Shown in pieces: positions 62,696 through 64,000 of a stretch of DNA of 64,000 nt. The DNA is from Paracoccaceae bacterium (lineage in GTDB: Bacteria; Pseudomonadota; Alphaproteobacteria; Rhodobacterales; Rhodobacteraceae), in NCBI GenBank assembly GCA_029243395.1, contig JAQWSE010000012.1, positions 1 through 64,000 on the forward strand. Reading direction: 5' to 3'. The notes beneath the pieces are model-generated. The model searched no databases and was not told the DNA's origin. It saw only the letters and a list, made by a program, of their open reading frames with translations. Numbering within the stretch: the first letter of the stretch is position 1; every line of letters starts with the position of its first letter. The translations under genes were made by a program, and so were the position numbers.

Positions 62696-64000
62696 TCAAT
62701 CCTCGGTTCGTAGGATCCTTGCAGGTTTCGATTTTAGTGGTCCAATTGCAAATAGAGCGCTTGTCAGGACAGTTATAGAGATTCCAATTAGTACAATCCA
62801 AATTCCTGAATTAAGGTCAAAGGAGTAAGTGCTTTTTAGAAAATATGATATTACAACCCAAGCCATAATGACGCTAATACTTAATGAAACTAGTCCAGCA
62901 ATACTACCAATAATTAGTGACCTTAAGCCAAAGCTAAATAAAACTACACTTTTTCTCGCACCCAATGTTTTCAAAATAGAAGCTTCAAATGCTCTGCTTT
63001 GCTCGGATGCCGCCAATGCTCCCATGATTACAAAGAAACCCATGCAGATTATCAGAAGAGCACACCATTTCATTGCAAGGGAAATCTTAATTAGCATCTC
63101 TTGAATTTTATTAATAGTTTCCCTAACAGATACGGACGTTATATTCGGAAAATTCCTAGTGATAATTTTTATTATACTGGCTTCAGATTGTGGTGATGCA
63201 TAAACTGTGGCAATATGCGTGTGCGGTGCAGATGATAATGAATGAGGATTAAAAACCATTAAGAAATTAATTCCCATTGTAGCAAAATTCACTTCCCTGA
63301 AACTGGTAATGGTTCCAGTCAAATCTCTGCCCAGAATATTTACCGTTAAAGTATCCCCAAGGTCTAGGCCAAGTTCTTGACCTTCATTTTGGGAAAAACT
63401 AATTTGGGGTGAACCTTTATAGTTGGGAGGCCACCATTCACCTCGTGTCACATTTTGTGCCGTTGTTGGAGTATCCTCATAAGTAATGCCTCTATCTCCC
63501 CTCAATGCCCAATGGTCTATATTGAGATTGGAAACTTCAATATCGTTAATTTTCGTAATGAAACCCCTTAACATTGGAGCCATTTTGAGGTCAGTAATAA
63601 GGTTTTGTTCTTGTAAAATGTCGATAAGTGGTCTCTTCTGAACAGATTGTATGTCTATCAAAAAGAAAGCAGGTGCTATTGCTGGTAAATCTTTCTCTAA
63701 GGAGGTTTCAATGTTCTTTTCTATTTGTCCCATGGTAGATAGTACTATGAGACCAATTCCAATAGAAATTAGAACTGACTTGTTTTCCCTACTTCCATTC
63801 CCAATAGAGGCAAATGCTAGTTTTAAGGGAAGTAGGCTCGGCATTTTTTCTGATGAACTTAATTTCAAAGAAACTTTTTGAGTTAGAAACGAAATCATAT
63901 GTAAAACTAAGAATGAGAATATTGTTCCAATTATAAACCACATTGCTAATTTTTTTTCTGGAGCCATAATGATTATTAGTAATATTAAGACGGCTATCAA
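62696..64000 (-). CDS. FtsX-like ABC transporter permease (YbbP-type), 5'-partial
   Basis: At least 434 residues of a large permease; the frame runs out of the right edge, so the N-terminal part is missing. Relatives have about 830 residues with ten membrane helices. Visible are two helices at the start, a long extracytoplasmic segment (about 100-310) and the C-terminal FtsX helices with S-I-L-K-T-L-G-A-R-K near 345. It would work with a YbbA-type ATPase, probably encoded beyond the edge, on lipoproteins or lipids. Confidence 0.85.
   Translation of the reverse strand: MIAVLILLIIIMAPEKKLAMWFIIGTIFSFLVLHMISFLTQKVSLKLSSSEKMPSLLPLKLAFASIGNGSRENKSVLISIGIGLIVLSTMGQIEKNIETSLEKDLPAIAPAFFLIDIQSVQKRPLIDILQEQNLITDLKMAPMLRGFITKINDIEVSNLNIDHWALRGDRGITYEDTPTTAQNVTRGEWWPPNYKGSPQISFSQNEGQELGLDLGDTLTVNILGRDLTGTITSFREVNFATMGINFLMVFNPHSLSSAPHTHIATVYASPQSEASIIKIITRNFPNITSVSVRETINKIQEMLIKISLAMKWCALLIICMGFFVIMGALAASEQSRAFEASILKTLGARKSVVLFSFGLRSLIIGSIAGLVSLSISVIMAWVVISYFLKSTYSFDLNSGIWIVLIGISITVLTSALFAIGPLKSKPARILRTED

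Noticed and set aside
1-64000. Search for CRISPR arrays, insertion sequences, phage genes or integrases.
   Set aside because: No regularly spaced repeats, transposase-like frames or terminal inverted repeats were found by reading.

Overview
The window is AT-rich bacterial chromosome, densely coded, and most likely comes from a low-GC marine alphaproteobacterium. The support is the alphaproteobacterial-type ribosomal protein L33 (61643-61810), a transhydrogenase with a fused alpha subunit (54286-57298), an ATP-type PEP carboxykinase, a non-pyrrolysine MttB protein, a cytoplasmic BisC-type S/N-oxide reductase and a GcvT/DmdA-like gene. The assignment is inference; there is no 16S rRNA. I see no phage, transposase, integrase or CRISPR array.

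Region 1 (about 1-2.1 kb) holds a MetE-like methyltransferase cut by the left edge and a TauE/SafE exporter. Region 2 (2.4-29.3 kb) is the most distinctive part, a catabolic gene island. It contains a NitT/TauT-type ABC importer, four glutathione S-transferase genes (one glutathionyl-hydroquinone-reductase type, at least two LigF-like), an FAD oxidoreductase, three alpha/beta hydrolases, a resorcylate-decarboxylase-like amidohydrolase, several dehydrogenases, an OsmC protein, an unusual M24 enzyme, a ThDP-dependent E1 alpha/beta pair with a lipoyl E2-like protein that lacks the acyltransferase motif, an aldehyde dehydrogenase and a two-subunit molybdenum hydroxylase. A LacI-family repressor gene lies inside (16159-17181). 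Five near-palindromes of the form GCAANCGNTTGC sit in front of its main transcription units and in no other intergenic region that I could find. I read this as one regulon for uptake and glutathione-assisted breakdown of an organic, possibly aromatic or aryl-ether, compound. The substrate is unknown.

Region 3 (29.3-46 kb) holds pckA, an NrtS-like small transporter, a CMD/AhpD-like protein, a DMT transporter, a FrcK-like kinase broken by an in-frame stop, pepT, an enolase-superfamily enzyme, a BisC-type reductase with a GcvT-like partner, a VOC remnant, an ECF-sigma/heavy-metal-sensor/EF-hand stress module, a zinc-finger protein, an AGPS-like flavoprotein and tRNA-Gly(GCC).

Region 4 (46-64 kb) holds a pair of rSAM/selenodomain-associated glycosyltransferase genes, an interrupted small ORF, an MMPL exporter / LolA-like / outer-membrane-protein operon, a GYD-like pair, a methyltransferase without a usual start codon, pntA-pntB, an MttB-family methyltransferase, HAD phosphatases, a thioesterase, a Nudix hydrolase, rpmG, a Bax-inhibitor-1 protein and an FtsX-like permease cut by the right edge.
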